Position numbers and translations under genes: made by a program. From Gadus chalcogrammus (lineage: Eukaryota > Chordata > Actinopteri > Gadiformes > Gadidae), in the NCBI RefSeq assembly GCF_026213295.1, contig NC_079419.1, positions 27,567,206-27,631,205 of the forward strand: a stretch of 64,000 nt of DNA, given 5' to 3'. Below, piece after piece: positions 24,938 to 37,872 of the stretch; positions within the stretch are counted from its first letter, which is position 1, and the number at the start of each line of letters is the position of its first letter. The notes beneath the pieces are model-generated. The model was not told the DNA's origin. It was given only the letters and a program-made list of their open reading frames with translations, and ran no database searches.

Positions 24938-25811
24938 TTAGGGGTCCAAGCCAACAGGTTGGATCCCTATTGTTTTTGTAAGGATTTTTCCTATTATTAT
25001 TCTTCCCCCCGTACTTGTTGGACTACAGCCCAAACCGTAAATGGTGCACACGCGCCAATTGCATGACTAGAACCAGTACCGGCACCGCTACTCAGATAAC
25101 CAAATCCAGACATGCCGGCCACTAGGTGGCGCTATACCAAGGAGAAACACGTTTGGGACTATAACTCCCACACCGAACCTCCCAGAGTCCAAAAACTTGT
25201 ACACACAGATGCACTGGAGTCTGCTGCATCTTTTGGCCTAGGCCACGCCCATTTGCGTCTATGAATATTTTTCGCTAAATCGCGAAAACCGCAAAACTGT
25301 TTTTTCCCTACTCCTCCCACATTTCTTGACCAATCGACACCAAACTTTGCACACGACATCTTCAGACGCACACGCAAAGAAATGATAGACAGTTTTTTGA
25401 TCCGACATTCGACGACGAAACGGTAGCGTTTTGAATATTGGTTTATGAGCTAAATTAGACGTGGAAATTCCAAAATCCCAAAAAATCCAAAATTACACAT
25501 CGGATCGAGTCCAAGTTTTACACACATGTCGGTGCTACCCTTAATGTCGTTCGATAAAAAATTCGGACAATTTCGCCATTAGGGGGCGCAATAAACGAGG
25601 AAATTGTATATCTTCTACAAAATTTCGCCACGAAAACGCTACACTGACTTCTCGCTACTCCTACCACAGTCAAATCCTTTGTATCCACAGATTCAGGGTA
25701 GCTTTTTGAACACATGCTTCGCTTTGTGCCGGCGAAACGCACATTTCTTGTCGCGTTGTGCCGGCGAAATGCACACTTCTTGGACCCCTGCATAACTGCT
25801 TGCAGTTCTAG
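24938..25811 (+). mobile_element. Family A unit 27 (short, one 5' module)
   Basis: Module at 24941. H6 second spot with a private head (CCCCGTACTTGTTGG). Intact 3' end. Confidence 0.85.
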
Positions 25812-26692
25812 TTAGGGGTCCAAGCCAACAGGTTGGATCCCTATTGTTTTTGTAAGGATTTTTTTTATTATTATTATTATACTACCTCCCCGTGAAAGTG
25901 GAACCACAGCCCAAACCGTAAATGGTGCACACGCGCCAATTACATGACTAGAACCAGTACCGGCACCGCTACTCAGATAACCAAATCCAGACATGCCGGC
26001 CACTAGGTGGCGCTATACCAAGGAGAAACACGTTTGGGGCTATAACTCCCACACCGAACCTCCCACAGTCCAAAAACTTGTACACACAGATGCACTGGAG
26101 TCTGCTGCATCTTTTGGCCTAGGCCACGCCCATTTGCGTCTATGAATATTTTTCGCTAAATCGCGAAAACCGCAAAACTGTTTTTTCCCTACTCCTCCCA
26201 CATTTCTTGACCAATCGACACCAAACTTTGCACACGACATCTTCAGACGCACACGCAAAGGAATCGTATACAGTTTTTTGATCCGACCTTCGACGACGAA
26301 ACGGTAGCGTTTTGAATATTGGTTTATTAGCTAAATTACACGTGGAAAATTAAAAAACCAGAAAATTCAAAAATTAGACATCGGATCGAGTCCAAATTTT
26401 AGACACATGTTGGTGGTAACCTTAATGACGTTCGATAAAAATTTTGGAAAATTTCGCCATTAGGGGGCGCAATAAACGAGGAAATTGTATATCTTCTACA
26501 AAATTTCGCCGCGAAAACGCTACACTGACTTCTCGCTACTCCTACCACAGTCAAATCCTTTGTATCCACAGGTTCAGGGTAGCGTTTTGAACATATGCTC
26601 CGCGTTGTGCCGGCGAAATGCACATTTCTTGTCGCGTTGTGCCGGCGAAATGCACACTTCTTGGACCCCTGCATAACTGCTTGCAGTTCTAG
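25812..26692 (+). mobile_element. Family A unit 28 (short, one 5' module)
   Basis: Module at 25815. Head ACCTCCCCGTGAAAG, as in unit 8, but second spot H6, so the two variable spots have been recombined here. Confidence 0.85.
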
Positions 26693-27482
26693 TTATACTT
26701 ACCCCCCTAAAAGTGGTACCACAGCCCAAACCGTAAATGGTGCACACACGCCAATTACATGACTAGATCCAGATCTCTTCGGACTACGCAGACGACCAAA
26801 CCCAGACACGCCGGCCACTAGGTGGCGCTATACCAAGGAAAGACACGTTTGGGGCTATAACTCCCACACCGAACCTCCCACATTCAAAACCTTGTACACA
26901 CAGATTCACTGGAGTCTGCTGCATCTTTTGGTATAGGCCACGCCCATTTGCGTCTATGAATATTTTTCGCTAAATCGCGAAAACCGCAAAACTGTTTTTT
27001 CGCTACTCCTCGCACATTTCTTGACCAATCGACACCAAACTTTGCACACGGCATCTTCAGACGCACACGCAAAGAAATCATATACAGTTTTTTGATCCGA
27101 CCTTCGACGACGAAACGGTAGAGTTTTGAATATTCTTTTATTAGCTAAATTAGACGTGGAAAATTAAAAAACCAAAAAATTCCAAAATTAGACATCGGAT
27201 CGAGTCCAAATTTTAGACACATGTTGGTGCTAACCTTATTGACCTTCGATAAAAATTTCGGAAAATTTCGCCATTAGGGGGCGCAATAAACGAGGAAATT
27301 GTATATCTTCTACAAAAATTTCGCCGCGAAAACGCTACACTGACTTCTCGCTACTCCACAGGTTCAGGGTAGCGTTTTGAACACATGCTTCGCGTTTTTC
27401 CGGCGAAATGCACATTTCTTGTCGCGTTGTGCCGGCGAAATGCACACTTCTTGGACCCCTGCATAACTGCTTGCAGTTCTAG
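26693..27482 (+). mobile_element. Family A unit 29 (short)
   Basis: Head H2. It shares the tail deletion and GCGTTTTTCCGGCG with units 6 and 44. Confidence 0.85.
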
Positions 27483-28809
27483 TTATTTTTATACTTACCC
27501 CCCTAAAAGTGGTACCACAGCCCAAACCGTAAATGGTGCACACACGCCAATTACATGACTAGATCCAGATCTCTTCGGACTACGCAGACGACAAAATCCA
27601 GACACGCCGGCCACTAGGTGGCGCTATACCAGGGAATACGCGTTTGGGGCTATAACTCCGACACCGAACCTCCCAGAGTCCAAAAACTTGTACACACAGA
27701 TGCACTGGAGTCTGCTGCATCTTTGGGCCTAGGCCACGCCCATTTGCGTCAATGAATATTTTTCGCTAATTCGCGAAAACCGCAAAACAGTTTTTTCCCT
27801 ACTCCTCCCACATTTCTTGACCAATCAACACCAAACTTTGCACCCGACATCTTCAGACGCACACGCAAAGGAATCATCAACAGTTTTTTTATCCGACCTT
27901 CGACGACGAAACGGTAGCGTTTTGAATATTTGTTTATTGGCTACGTTTTACGTCGAAACGCAAAAATTCAAAGAATACCAAAAGTAGACGTCGGATCAAG
28001 TCCAAATTTTAGACACATGTCGGTGCTACCCTTAGTGGCGTTCAATAAAGAATTCGGAATATTTCGCCATTAGGGGGCGCAATAAACGAGGAAATTGTAT
28101 ATCTTCTAATTGGCCAAAGGAATGTTCTTCAAACTATAAGGGAACCATCAAGGGGCAAACCCGAGTCTATATAAAAAATATGGCCAAGAATTAATAATGT
28201 TGGCGGGAGTTATTTGGCAAAGGAAAATTGTCTTTGGAAAATTTCGCCAACAGGGCGGCGCCAAAAAACGACGAAATAATATATCTCCTATTAAGCTCCC
28301 ACAGTCAAAAACGTTATACGCACAGATTCACTGGAGTCAGCTGCATCTTTTGGCATAGGCCAGGCCCATTTGCGTCAGTATTTTCTTTATGCAAAATCGC
28401 AAAAACAGCTAAACTGCCTTTTCGCTACTCCTCCCACATTTCTTGCCCAATTGACACCAAACTTTGCACACGACATCTTCAGACGCACACTACAAGAAAT
28501 CAGCAAAACTATTTTGATCCGACCATCGTTGACGAAACGGTAGCGTTTTGAATATATGTTTTGCGTTGCAAATCAGTAAAAACTATTTTGATCCAACCGT
28601 CGACGACTAAACGGTAGCGGAAAATGCGTTTGGGGCCGAAACTCCCACACTGAACCTCTCACAGTCAAAACCTTTATATCCACAGGTTGTTCACGGTAGC
28701 GTTTTGAATACTTGCTTCGTGTTGTGCCGGCGAAATGCACATTTCTTGTCGCGTTGTGCCGGCGAAATGCACACTTCTTGGACCCCTGCATAACTGCTTG
28801 CAGTTCTAG
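27483..28809 (+). mobile_element. Family A unit 30 (long with internal deletion)
   Basis: Head H2. About 50 bp are missing near 28290, where CTCCTATT joins AAGCTCCCAC; this removes the forward CCAATGG box. Otherwise a complete long unit. Confidence 0.85.
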
Positions 28810-30175
28810 TTATTATTAGGGGTCCAAGCCAACAGGTTGGATCCCTATTGTTTTTGTAAGGATTATTATTATTAGGGGTCCAAGCCAACAGGTTGGATCC
28901 CTATTGTTTTTGTAAGGATTTTTATTATTATTATTATTATTATTATACTTCCTACCAAGAAAGTGCTACTACAGCCCAAACCGTAAATGGTGCACACACG
29001 CCAATTACATGAGTAGATCCAGGTACGTGAAGACTATGAAGACGACAAAATCCAGACACGCCGGCCACTAGGTGGCGCTATACCAAGGAAAGACGCGTTT
29101 GGGGCTATAACTCCCACACCAAACCTCCCACAGTCAACAACTTCTACCCACATATTCACTGGAGTCTGTTGCATCTTTTGGCATAGGCCACGCCCATTTG
29201 CGTCCATAATTTTTTTTCGCAAAATCGCGAAAACCGCGAAACTGTATTTTCGCTACTCCTCCCACATTTCTTGACCAATCGACACCAAACCTTGCACACG
29301 ACATCATCAGACGCACACGAAAATAAATAATTTAACACTTTTTTGATCCGACCATCGATGACGAATCGGTAGCATTTTGAATATTTGTTTATTAGCTATG
29401 TTTCAAGTCGAAAATCAAAAATCCAGAAAAAAAACAAAATTAGACATCGGATCGAGTCCAAATTTTACACACATGTTGGTGCTAACCTTTACGGCGTTCG
29501 ATAGAAAATTCGGAAAATTATGCCCTCAGGGGGCGCAATAAACGAGGAAATTGTATATCTTCTAATTGGCCAAAGGAATGTTCTTCAAACTCAAGGGAAA
29601 CCATCAAGGGGCAAACCCGAGTCTATATAGAAAATATGGCCAAGAATTATTAATGTGGGCGGGAGTTATTTGGCAAAGGAAAATTGTCTTTGGAAAATTT
29701 CGCCAACAGGGCGGCGCCAAAAAACGACAACATTGTCTTTCTCCTATTTGGCCAATGGAATGTTCTGAAAACGCGTTTTAGGCTATAACTCCCACACCGA
29801 AGCTCCCACAGTCAAAAACGTTATACGCACAGATTCACTGGAGTCAGCTACATCCTTTGGCATAGGCCAGGCCCATTTGCGTCAGTATTTTCTTTATGCA
29901 AAATCGCAAAAACAGCTAAACTGCCTTTTCGCTACTCCTCCCACATTTCTTGCCCAATTGACACCAAACTTTGCACACGACATCTTCAGACGCACACTAC
30001 AAGAAATCAGCAAAACTATTTTGATCCGACCATCGTTGACGAAACGGTAGCGTTTTGAATATATGTTTTGCGTTGCAAATCAGTAAAAACTAAAAGCGAA
30101 ATGCACATTTATTGTCGCGTTGTGCCGGCGAAATGCACACTTCTTGGACCCCTGCATAACTGCTTGCAGTTCTAG
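28810..30175 (+). mobile_element. Family A unit 31 (long, two 5' modules)
   Basis: Modules at 28819 and 28875. H3-like head (GTGCTACTAC). TATA box reads TATATAGA. Near 30090 a deletion joins AAAAACTA to AAAGCGAAATGC and removes most of the third P and the first 32-bp repeat; unit 36 has the identical junction. Confidence 0.86.
28819..28945 (+). repeat. Two tandem copies of the family A 5' hairpin module
   Basis: Copies at 28819 and 28875, followed by a TTA run of about 25 bp. Confidence 0.85.
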
Positions 30176-31547
30176 TTATACTTACCCCCCTAAAAGTGGT
30201 ACCACAGCCCAAACCGTAAATGCTGCACACACGCCAATTACATGACTAGATCCAGATCTCTTCGGACTACGCAGACGACAAAATCCAGACATGCCGGCCA
30301 CTAGGTGGCGCTATACCAAGGAATACGCGTTTGGGGCTATAACTCCCACACCGAACCTCCCACAGTCAAAAACGTTATACCCACAGATGCACTGGAGTCT
30401 GCTGCATCTTTTGGGCTAGGCCACGCCCATTTGCGTCTATGAATATTTTTCGCTAAATCGCGAAAACCGCAAAACAGTTTTTTCCCTACTCCTCCCACAT
30501 TTCTTGACCAATCAACACCAAACTTTGCACACGACATCTTCAGACGCACACGCAGAGGAATCATCAACAGTTTTTTGATCCGACCTTCGACGACGAAACG
30601 GTAGCGTTTTGAATATTTGTTTATTGGCTACGTTTTACGTCAAAACGCAAAAATTCAAAGAATACCAAAAGTAGAAGTCGGATCAAGTCCAAATTTTAGA
30701 CACATGTCAGTGCTACCCTTAATGGCGTTCAATAAAGAATTCGGAATATTTCGCCATTAGGGGGCGCAATAAACGAGGAAATTGTATATCTTCTAATTGG
30801 CCAAAGGAATGTTCTTCAAACTATAAGGGAACCATCAAGGGGCAAACCCGAGTCTATATAAAAAATATGGCCAAGAATTAATAATGTAGGCGGGAGTTAT
30901 TTGGCAAAGGAAAATTGTCTTTGGAAAATTTCGCCAACAGGGCGGCGCCAAAAAACGACGAAATAATATATCTCCTATTTGGCCAATGGAATGTTCTGAA
31001 AACGCGTTTTAGGCTATAACTCCCACACCGAAGCTCCCACAGTCAAAAACGTTATACGCACAGATTCACTGGAGTCAGCTGCATCTTTTGGCATAGGCCA
31101 GGCCCATTTGCGTCAGTATTTTCTTTATGCAAAATCGCAAAAACAGCTAAACTGCCTTTTCGCTACTCCTCCCACATTTCTTGCCCAATTGACACCAAAC
31201 TTTGCACACGACATCTTCAGACGCACACTACAAGAAATCAGCAAAACTATTTTGATCCGACCATCGTTGACGAAACGGTAGCGTTTTGAATATATGTTTT
31301 GCGTTGCAAATCAGTAAAAACTATTTTGATCCAACCGTCGACGACTAAACGGTAGCGGAAAATGCGTTTGGGGCCGAAACTCCCACACTGAACCTCTCAC
31401 AGTCAAAACCTTTATATCCACAGGTTGTTCACGGTAGCGTTTTGAATACTTGCTTCGCGTTGTGCCGGCGAAATGCACATTTCTTGTCGCGTTGTGCCGG
31501 CGAAATGCACACTTCTTGGACCCCTGCATAACTGCTTGCAGTTCTAG
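30176..31547 (+). mobile_element. Family A unit 32 (long, 1372 bp)
   Basis: Head H2 with AAATGCTGCACAC. Private marks CGCAGAGGAATC and ATGTCAGTGC are shared with units 37 and 38. Part of a block copied at 36075-37876. Confidence 0.88.
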
Positions 31548-32919
31548 TTATACTTACCCCCCTAAAAGTGGGCCCACAGCCCAAACCGTAAATGGTGCCG
31601 ACACGCCAATTGCATGACTAGATCCAGATCTCTTCGGACTACGCAGACGACCAAATCCAGACATGCCGGCCACTAGGTGGCGCTATACCAAGGAATACGC
31701 GTTTGGGGCTATAACTCCCACACCGAACCTCCCACAGTCAAAAACGTTATACCCACAGATGCACTGGAGTCTGCTGCATCTTTTGGGCTAGGCCACGCCC
31801 ATTTGCGTCTATGAATATTTTTCGCTAAATCGCGAAAACCGCAAAACAGTTTTTTCCCTACTCCTCCCACATTTCTTGACTAATCAACACCAAACTTCGC
31901 ACACGACATCTTCAAACGCACACGCAAAGGAATCATCAACAGTTTTTTGATCCGACCTTCGACGACGAAACGGTAGCGTTTTGAATATTTGTTTATTGGC
32001 TACATTTTAAGTCAAAACGCAAAAATTCAAAGAATACCAAAAGTAGACGTCGGATCAAGTCCAAATTTTAGACACATGTCGGTGCTACCCTTAATGGCGT
32101 TCAATAAAGAATTCGGAATATTTCGCCATTAGGGGGCGCAATAAACGAGGAAATTGTATATCTTCTAATTGGCCAAAGGAATGTTCTTCAAACTATAAGG
32201 GAACCATCAAGGGGCAAACCCGAGTCTATATAAAAAATATGGCCAAGAATTAATAATGTAGGCGGGAGTTATTTGGCAAAGGAAAATTGTCTTTGGAAAA
32301 TTTCGCCAACAGGGCGGCGCCAAAAAACGACGAAATAATATATCTCCTATTTGGCCAATGGAATGTTCTGAAAACGCGTTTTAGGCTATAACTCCCACAC
32401 CAAAGCTCCCACAGTCAAAAACGTTATACGCACAGATTCACTGGAGTCAGCTGCATCTTTTGGCATAGGTCAGGCCCATTTGCGTCAGTATTTTCTTTAT
32501 GCAAAATCGCAAAAACAGCTAAACTGCCTTTTCGCTACTCCTCCCACATTTCTTGCCCAATTGACACCAAACTTTGCACACGACATCTTCAGACGCACAC
32601 TACAAGAAATCAGCAAAACTATTTTGATCCGACCATCGTTGACGAAACGGTAGCGTTTTGAATATATGTTTTGCGTTGCAAATCAGTAAAAACTATTTTG
32701 ATCCAACCGTCGACGACTAAACGGTAGCGGAAAATGCGTTTGGGGCCGAAACTCCCACACTGAACCTCTCACAGTCAAAACCTTTATATCCACAGGTTGT
32801 TCACGGTAGCGTTTTGAATACCTGCTTCGCGTTGTGCCGGCGAAATGCACATTTCTTGTCGCGTTGTGCCGGCGAAATGCACACTTCTTGGACCCCTGCA
32901 TAACTGCTTGCAGTTCTAG
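31548..32919 (+). mobile_element. Family A unit 33 (long, 1372 bp)
   Basis: Head H2. Same length as unit 32 but with its own substitutions (CTTGACTAATC, CTTCAAACGC). Confidence 0.87.
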
Positions 32920-33969
32920 TTAGGGGTCCAAGCCAACAGGTTGGATCCCTATTGTTTTTGTAAGGATTTTTAGGGGTCCAAGCCAACAGGTTGGATCCCT
33001 ATTGTTTTTGTAAGGATTATTATTATTATTATTATTATTAGGGGTCCAAGCCAACAGGTTGGATCCCTATTGTTTTTGTAAGGATTATTATTATTATTAT
33101 TATTAGGGGTCCAAGCCAACAGGTTGGATCCCTATTGTTTTTGTAAGGATTATTATTATACTTCCCGCGCTAAAAGTGGGTCCACAGCCCAAACCGTAAA
33201 TGGTGCCGACACGCCAATTGCATGACTAGATCCAGGTCCGGCACCGCTACTCAGATAACAAAATCCAGACACGCCGGCCACTAGGTGGCGCTATACCAAG
33301 GGAAAATGCGTTTGGGGCTATAACTCCCACACCGAACCTCCCATATTCAAAACCTCATACACACAGATTCACTGGAGTCTGCTGCATCTTTTGGCATAGG
33401 CCACGCCCATTTGCGTCCATAATTTTTTTTCGCAAAATCGCGAAAACCGCAAAACTGTTTTTTCGCTACTCCTCCCACATTTCTTGACCAATCGACACAA
33501 AACTTTGCACACGACATCTTCAGACGCACACGCAAAGGAATCATATACAGTTTTTTGATCCGACCTTCGACGACGAAACGATAGCATTTTGAATATTGGT
33601 ATATTAGCTAAATTAGACGTGGAAAATCAAAAATACAAAAAAATCCAAAATTAGACATCGGATCGAGTCCAAATTCTACACACATGTTGGTGCTAACCTT
33701 AATGACGTTCGATAAAAATTTCGGAAAATTCCGCCATTAGGGGGCGCAATAAACGAGGAAATTGTATATATTCTACAAAATTTCGCCGCAAAAACGCTAC
33801 ACTGACTTCTCGCTACTCCTACCACAGTCAAATCCTTTGTATCCACAGGTTCAGGGCAGCGTTTTCAACACATGCTTCGCGATGTGCCGGCGAAATGCAC
33901 ATTTCTTGTCGCGTTGTGCCGGCGAAATGCACACTTCTTGGACCCCTGCATAACTGCTTGCAGTTCTAG
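32920..33969 (+). mobile_element. Family A unit 34 (short, four 5' modules)
   Basis: Carries the largest module cluster in the window ahead of an H1 short body. One substitution, ATATATTCTAC near 33768, lies in the otherwise uniform ATATCTTCTAC. Confidence 0.87.
32923..33160 (+). repeat. Four tandem copies of the family A 5' hairpin module
   Basis: Copies at 32923, 32973, 33041 and 33106 with identical 46-bp cores. TTA spacers range from almost none (50-bp period) to about 20 bp. Confidence 0.88.
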
Positions 33970-35269
33970 TTATTATTCCCCCCCTAGAAGTGGGCCCACA
34001 GCACAAACCGTAAATGGTGCAGACATGCCAAATGCATGACTAGATCAAGATCCGTGGCGACTACGCAGACGACAAAATCCAGACACGCCGGCCACTAGGT
34101 GGCGCTATACCAAGGAAAGACGCGTTTGGGGCTATAACTCCCACACCGAACCTCCCACAGTCAAAAACGTTATACCCACAGATGCACTGGAGTCTGCTGC
34201 ATCTTTTGGGCTAGGCCACGCCCATTTGCGTCATTGAATATTTTTCGCTAAATCGCCAAAACCGCAAAACAGTTTTTTCCCTACTCCTCCCACATTTCTT
34301 GACCAATCAACACCAAACTTTGCACACGACATCTTCAGACGCACACGCAAAGGAATCATCAACAGTTTTTTTATCCGACCTTCGACGACGAAACGGAAGC
34401 GTTTTGAATATTTGTTTATTGGCTACGTTTTACGTCGAAACGCAAAAATTCAAAGAATACCAAAAGTAGACGTCGGATCAAGTCTAAATTTTAGACACAT
34501 GTCGGTGCTACCCTTAATGGCGTTCAATAAAGAATTCGGAATATTTCGCCATTAGGGGGCGCAATAAACGAGGAAATTGTATATTTTCTAATTGGCCAAA
34601 GGAATGTTCTTCAAACTATAAGGGAACCATCAAGGGGCAAACCCGAGTCTATATAAAAAATATGGCCAAGAATTAATAATGTAGGCGGGAGTTATTTGGC
34701 AAAGGAAAATTGTCTTTGGAAAATTTCGCCAACAGGGCGGCGCCAAAAAACGACGAAATAATATATCTCCTATTTGGCCAATGGAATGTTCTGAAAACGC
34801 GTTTTAGGCTATAACTCCCACACCGAAGCTCCCACAGTCAAAAACGTTATACGCACAGATTCACTGGAGTCAGCTGCATCTTTTGGCATAGGCCAGGCCC
34901 ATTTGCGTCAGTATTTTCTTTATGCAAAATCGCAAAAACAGCTAAACTGCCTTTTCGCTACTCCTCCCACATTTCTTGCCCAATTGACACCAAACTTTGC
35001 ACACGACATCTTCAGACGCACACTACAAGAAATCAGCAAAACTATTTTGATCCGACCATCGTTGACGACTAAATGGTAGCGGAAAATGCGTTTGGGGCCG
35101 AAACTCCCACACCAAACCTCTCAGTGAAAACCTTTATATCCACAGGTTGTTCACGGTAGCGTTTTGAATACTTGGTTCGCGTTGTGCCGGCGAAATGCAC
35201 ATTTCTTGTCGCGTTGTGCCGGCGAAATGCACACTTCTTGGACCCCTGCATAACTGCTTGCAGTTCTAG
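33970..35269 (+). mobile_element. Family A unit 35 (long with deletion)
   Basis: Head H5. A deletion near 35065 joins GTTGACGA to CTAAATGG, removing the TTTTGAATATATG stretch between the second and third P. Confidence 0.86.
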
Positions 35270-36500
35270 TTATTATTCCCCCCCTAGAAGTGGGCCCACA
35301 GCACAAACCGTAAATGGTGCAGACATGCCAAATGCATGACTAGATCAAGATCCGTGGCGACTACGCAGACGACAAAATCCAGACATGCCGGCCACTAGGT
35401 GGCGCTATACCAAGGAATACGCGTTTGGGGCTATAACTCCCACACCGAACCTCCCACAGTCAAAAACATTATACCCACAGATGCACTGGAGTCTGCTGCA
35501 TCTTTTGGGCTAGGCCACGCCCATTTGCGTCTATGAATATTTTTTGCTAATTCGCGAAAACCGCAAAACAGTTTTTTCCCTACTCCTCCCACATTTCTTG
35601 ACCAATCAACACCAAACTTTGCACCCGACATCTTCAGACGCACACGCAAAGGAATCATCAACAGTTTTTTTATCCGACCTTCGACGACGAAACGGTAGCG
35701 TTTTGAATATTTGTTTATTGGCTACGTTTTACGTCGAAACGCAAAAATTCAAAGAATACCAAAAGTAGACGTCGGATCAAGTCCAAATTTTAGACACATG
35801 TCGGTGCTACCCTTAGTGGCGTTCACTAAAGAATTCGGAATATTTCGCCATTAGGGGGCGCAATAAACGAGGAAATTGTATATCTTCTAATTGGCCAAAG
35901 GAATGTTCTTCAAACTATAAGGGAACCATCAAGGGGCAAACCCGAGTCTATATAAAAAATATGGCCAAGAATTAATAATGTAGGCGGGAGTTATTTGGCA
36001 AAGGAAAATTGTCTTTGGAAAATTTCGCCAACAGGGCGGCGCCAAAAAACGACGAAATAATATATCTCCTATTTGGCCAATGGAATGTTCTGAAAACGCG
36101 TTTTAGGCTATAACTCCCACACCGAAGCTCCCACAGTCAAAAACGTTATACGCACAGATTCACTGGAGTCAGCTACATCCTTTGGCATAGGCCAGGCCCA
36201 TTTGCGTCAGTATTTTCTTTATGCAAAATCGCAAAAACAGCTAAACTGCCTTTTCGCTACTCCTCCCACATTTCTTGCCCAATTGACACCAAACTTTGCA
36301 CACGACATCTTCAGACGCACACTACAAGAAATCAGCAAAACTATTTTGATCCGACCATCGTTGACGAAACGGTAGCGTTTTGAATATATGTTTTGCGTTG
36401 CAAATCAGTAAAAACTAAAAGCGAAATGCACATTTATTGTCGCGTTGTGCCGGCGAAATGCACACTTCTTGGACCCCTGCATAACTGCTTGCAGTTCTAG
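35270..36500 (+). mobile_element. Family A unit 36 (long with deletion)
   Basis: Head H5. Its last part, including AGCTACATCC and the AAAAACTAAAAGCG junction, equals the end of unit 31, so it is a hybrid of an H5 front and a unit-31 back. Confidence 0.87.
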
Positions 36501-37872
36501 TTATACTTACCCCCCTAAAAGTGGTACCACAGCCCAAACCGTAAATGCTGCACACACGCCAATTACATGACTAGATCCAGATCTCTTCGGACTACGCAGA
36601 CGACAAAATCCAGACATGCCGGCCACTAGGTGGCGCTATACCAAGGAATACGCGTTTGGGGCTATAACTCCCACACCGAACCTCCCACAGTCAAAAACGT
36701 TATACCCACAGATGCACTGGAGTCTGCTGCATCTTTTGGGCTAGGCCACGCCCATTTGCGTCTATGAATATTTTTCGCTAAATCGCGAAAACCGCAAAAC
36801 AGTTTTTTCCCTACTCCTCCCACATTTCTTGACCAATCAACACCAAACTTTGCACACGACATCTTCAGACGCACACGCAGAGGAATCATCAACAGTTTTT
36901 TGATCCGACCTTCGACGACGAAACGGTAGCGTTTTGAATATTTGTTTATTGGCTACGTTTTACGTCAAAACGCAAAAATTCAAAGAATACCAAAAGTAGA
37001 AGTCGGATCAAGTCCAAATTTTAGACACATGTCAGTGCTACCCTTAATGGCGTTCAATAAAGAATTCGGAATATTTCGCCATTAGGGGGCGCAATAAACG
37101 AGGAAATTGTATATCTTCTAATTGGCCAAAGGAATGTTCTTCAAACTATAAGGGAACCATCAAGGGGCAAACCCGAGTCTATATAAAAAATATGGCCAAG
37201 AATTAATAATGTAGGCGGGAGTTATTTGGCAAAGGAAAATTGTCTTTGGAAAATTTCGCCAACAGGGCGGCGCCAAAAAACGACGAAATAATATATCTCC
37301 TATTTGGCCAATGGAATGTTCTGAAAACGCGTTTTAGGCTATAACTCCCACACCGAAGCTCCCACAGTCAAAAACGTTATACGCACAGATTCACTGGAGT
37401 CAGCTGCATCTTTTGGCATAGGCCAGGCCCATTTGCGTCAGTATTTTCTTTATGCAAAATCGCAAAAACAGCTAAACTGCCTTTTCGCTACTCCTCCCAC
37501 ATTTCTTGCCCAATTGACACCAAACTTTGCACACGACATCTTCAGACGCACACTACAAGAAATCAGCAAAACTATTTTGATCCGACCATCGTTGACGAAA
37601 CGGTAGCGTTTTGAATATATGTTTTGCGTTGCAAATCAGTAAAAACTATTTTGATCCAACCGTCGACGACTAAACGGTAGCGGAAAATGCGTTTGGGGCC
37701 GAAACTCCCACACTGAACCTCTCACAGTCAAAACCTTTATATCCACAGGTTGTTCACGGTAGCGTTTTGAATACTTGCTTCGCGTTGTGCCGGCGAAATG
37801 CACATTTCTTGTCGCGTTGTGCCGGCGAAATGCACACTTCTTGGACCCCTGCATAACTGCTTGCAGTTCTAG
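36501..37872 (+). mobile_element. Family A unit 37 (long, 1372 bp)
   Basis: Head H2. Appears identical to unit 32 at an offset of 6325 bp. Confidence 0.88.

Noticed and set aside
32923..33160. Direct repeats with short spacers resembling a CRISPR array
   Set aside because: Spacers are only TTA microsatellite, the repeats are transposon ends, and the context is eukaryotic.
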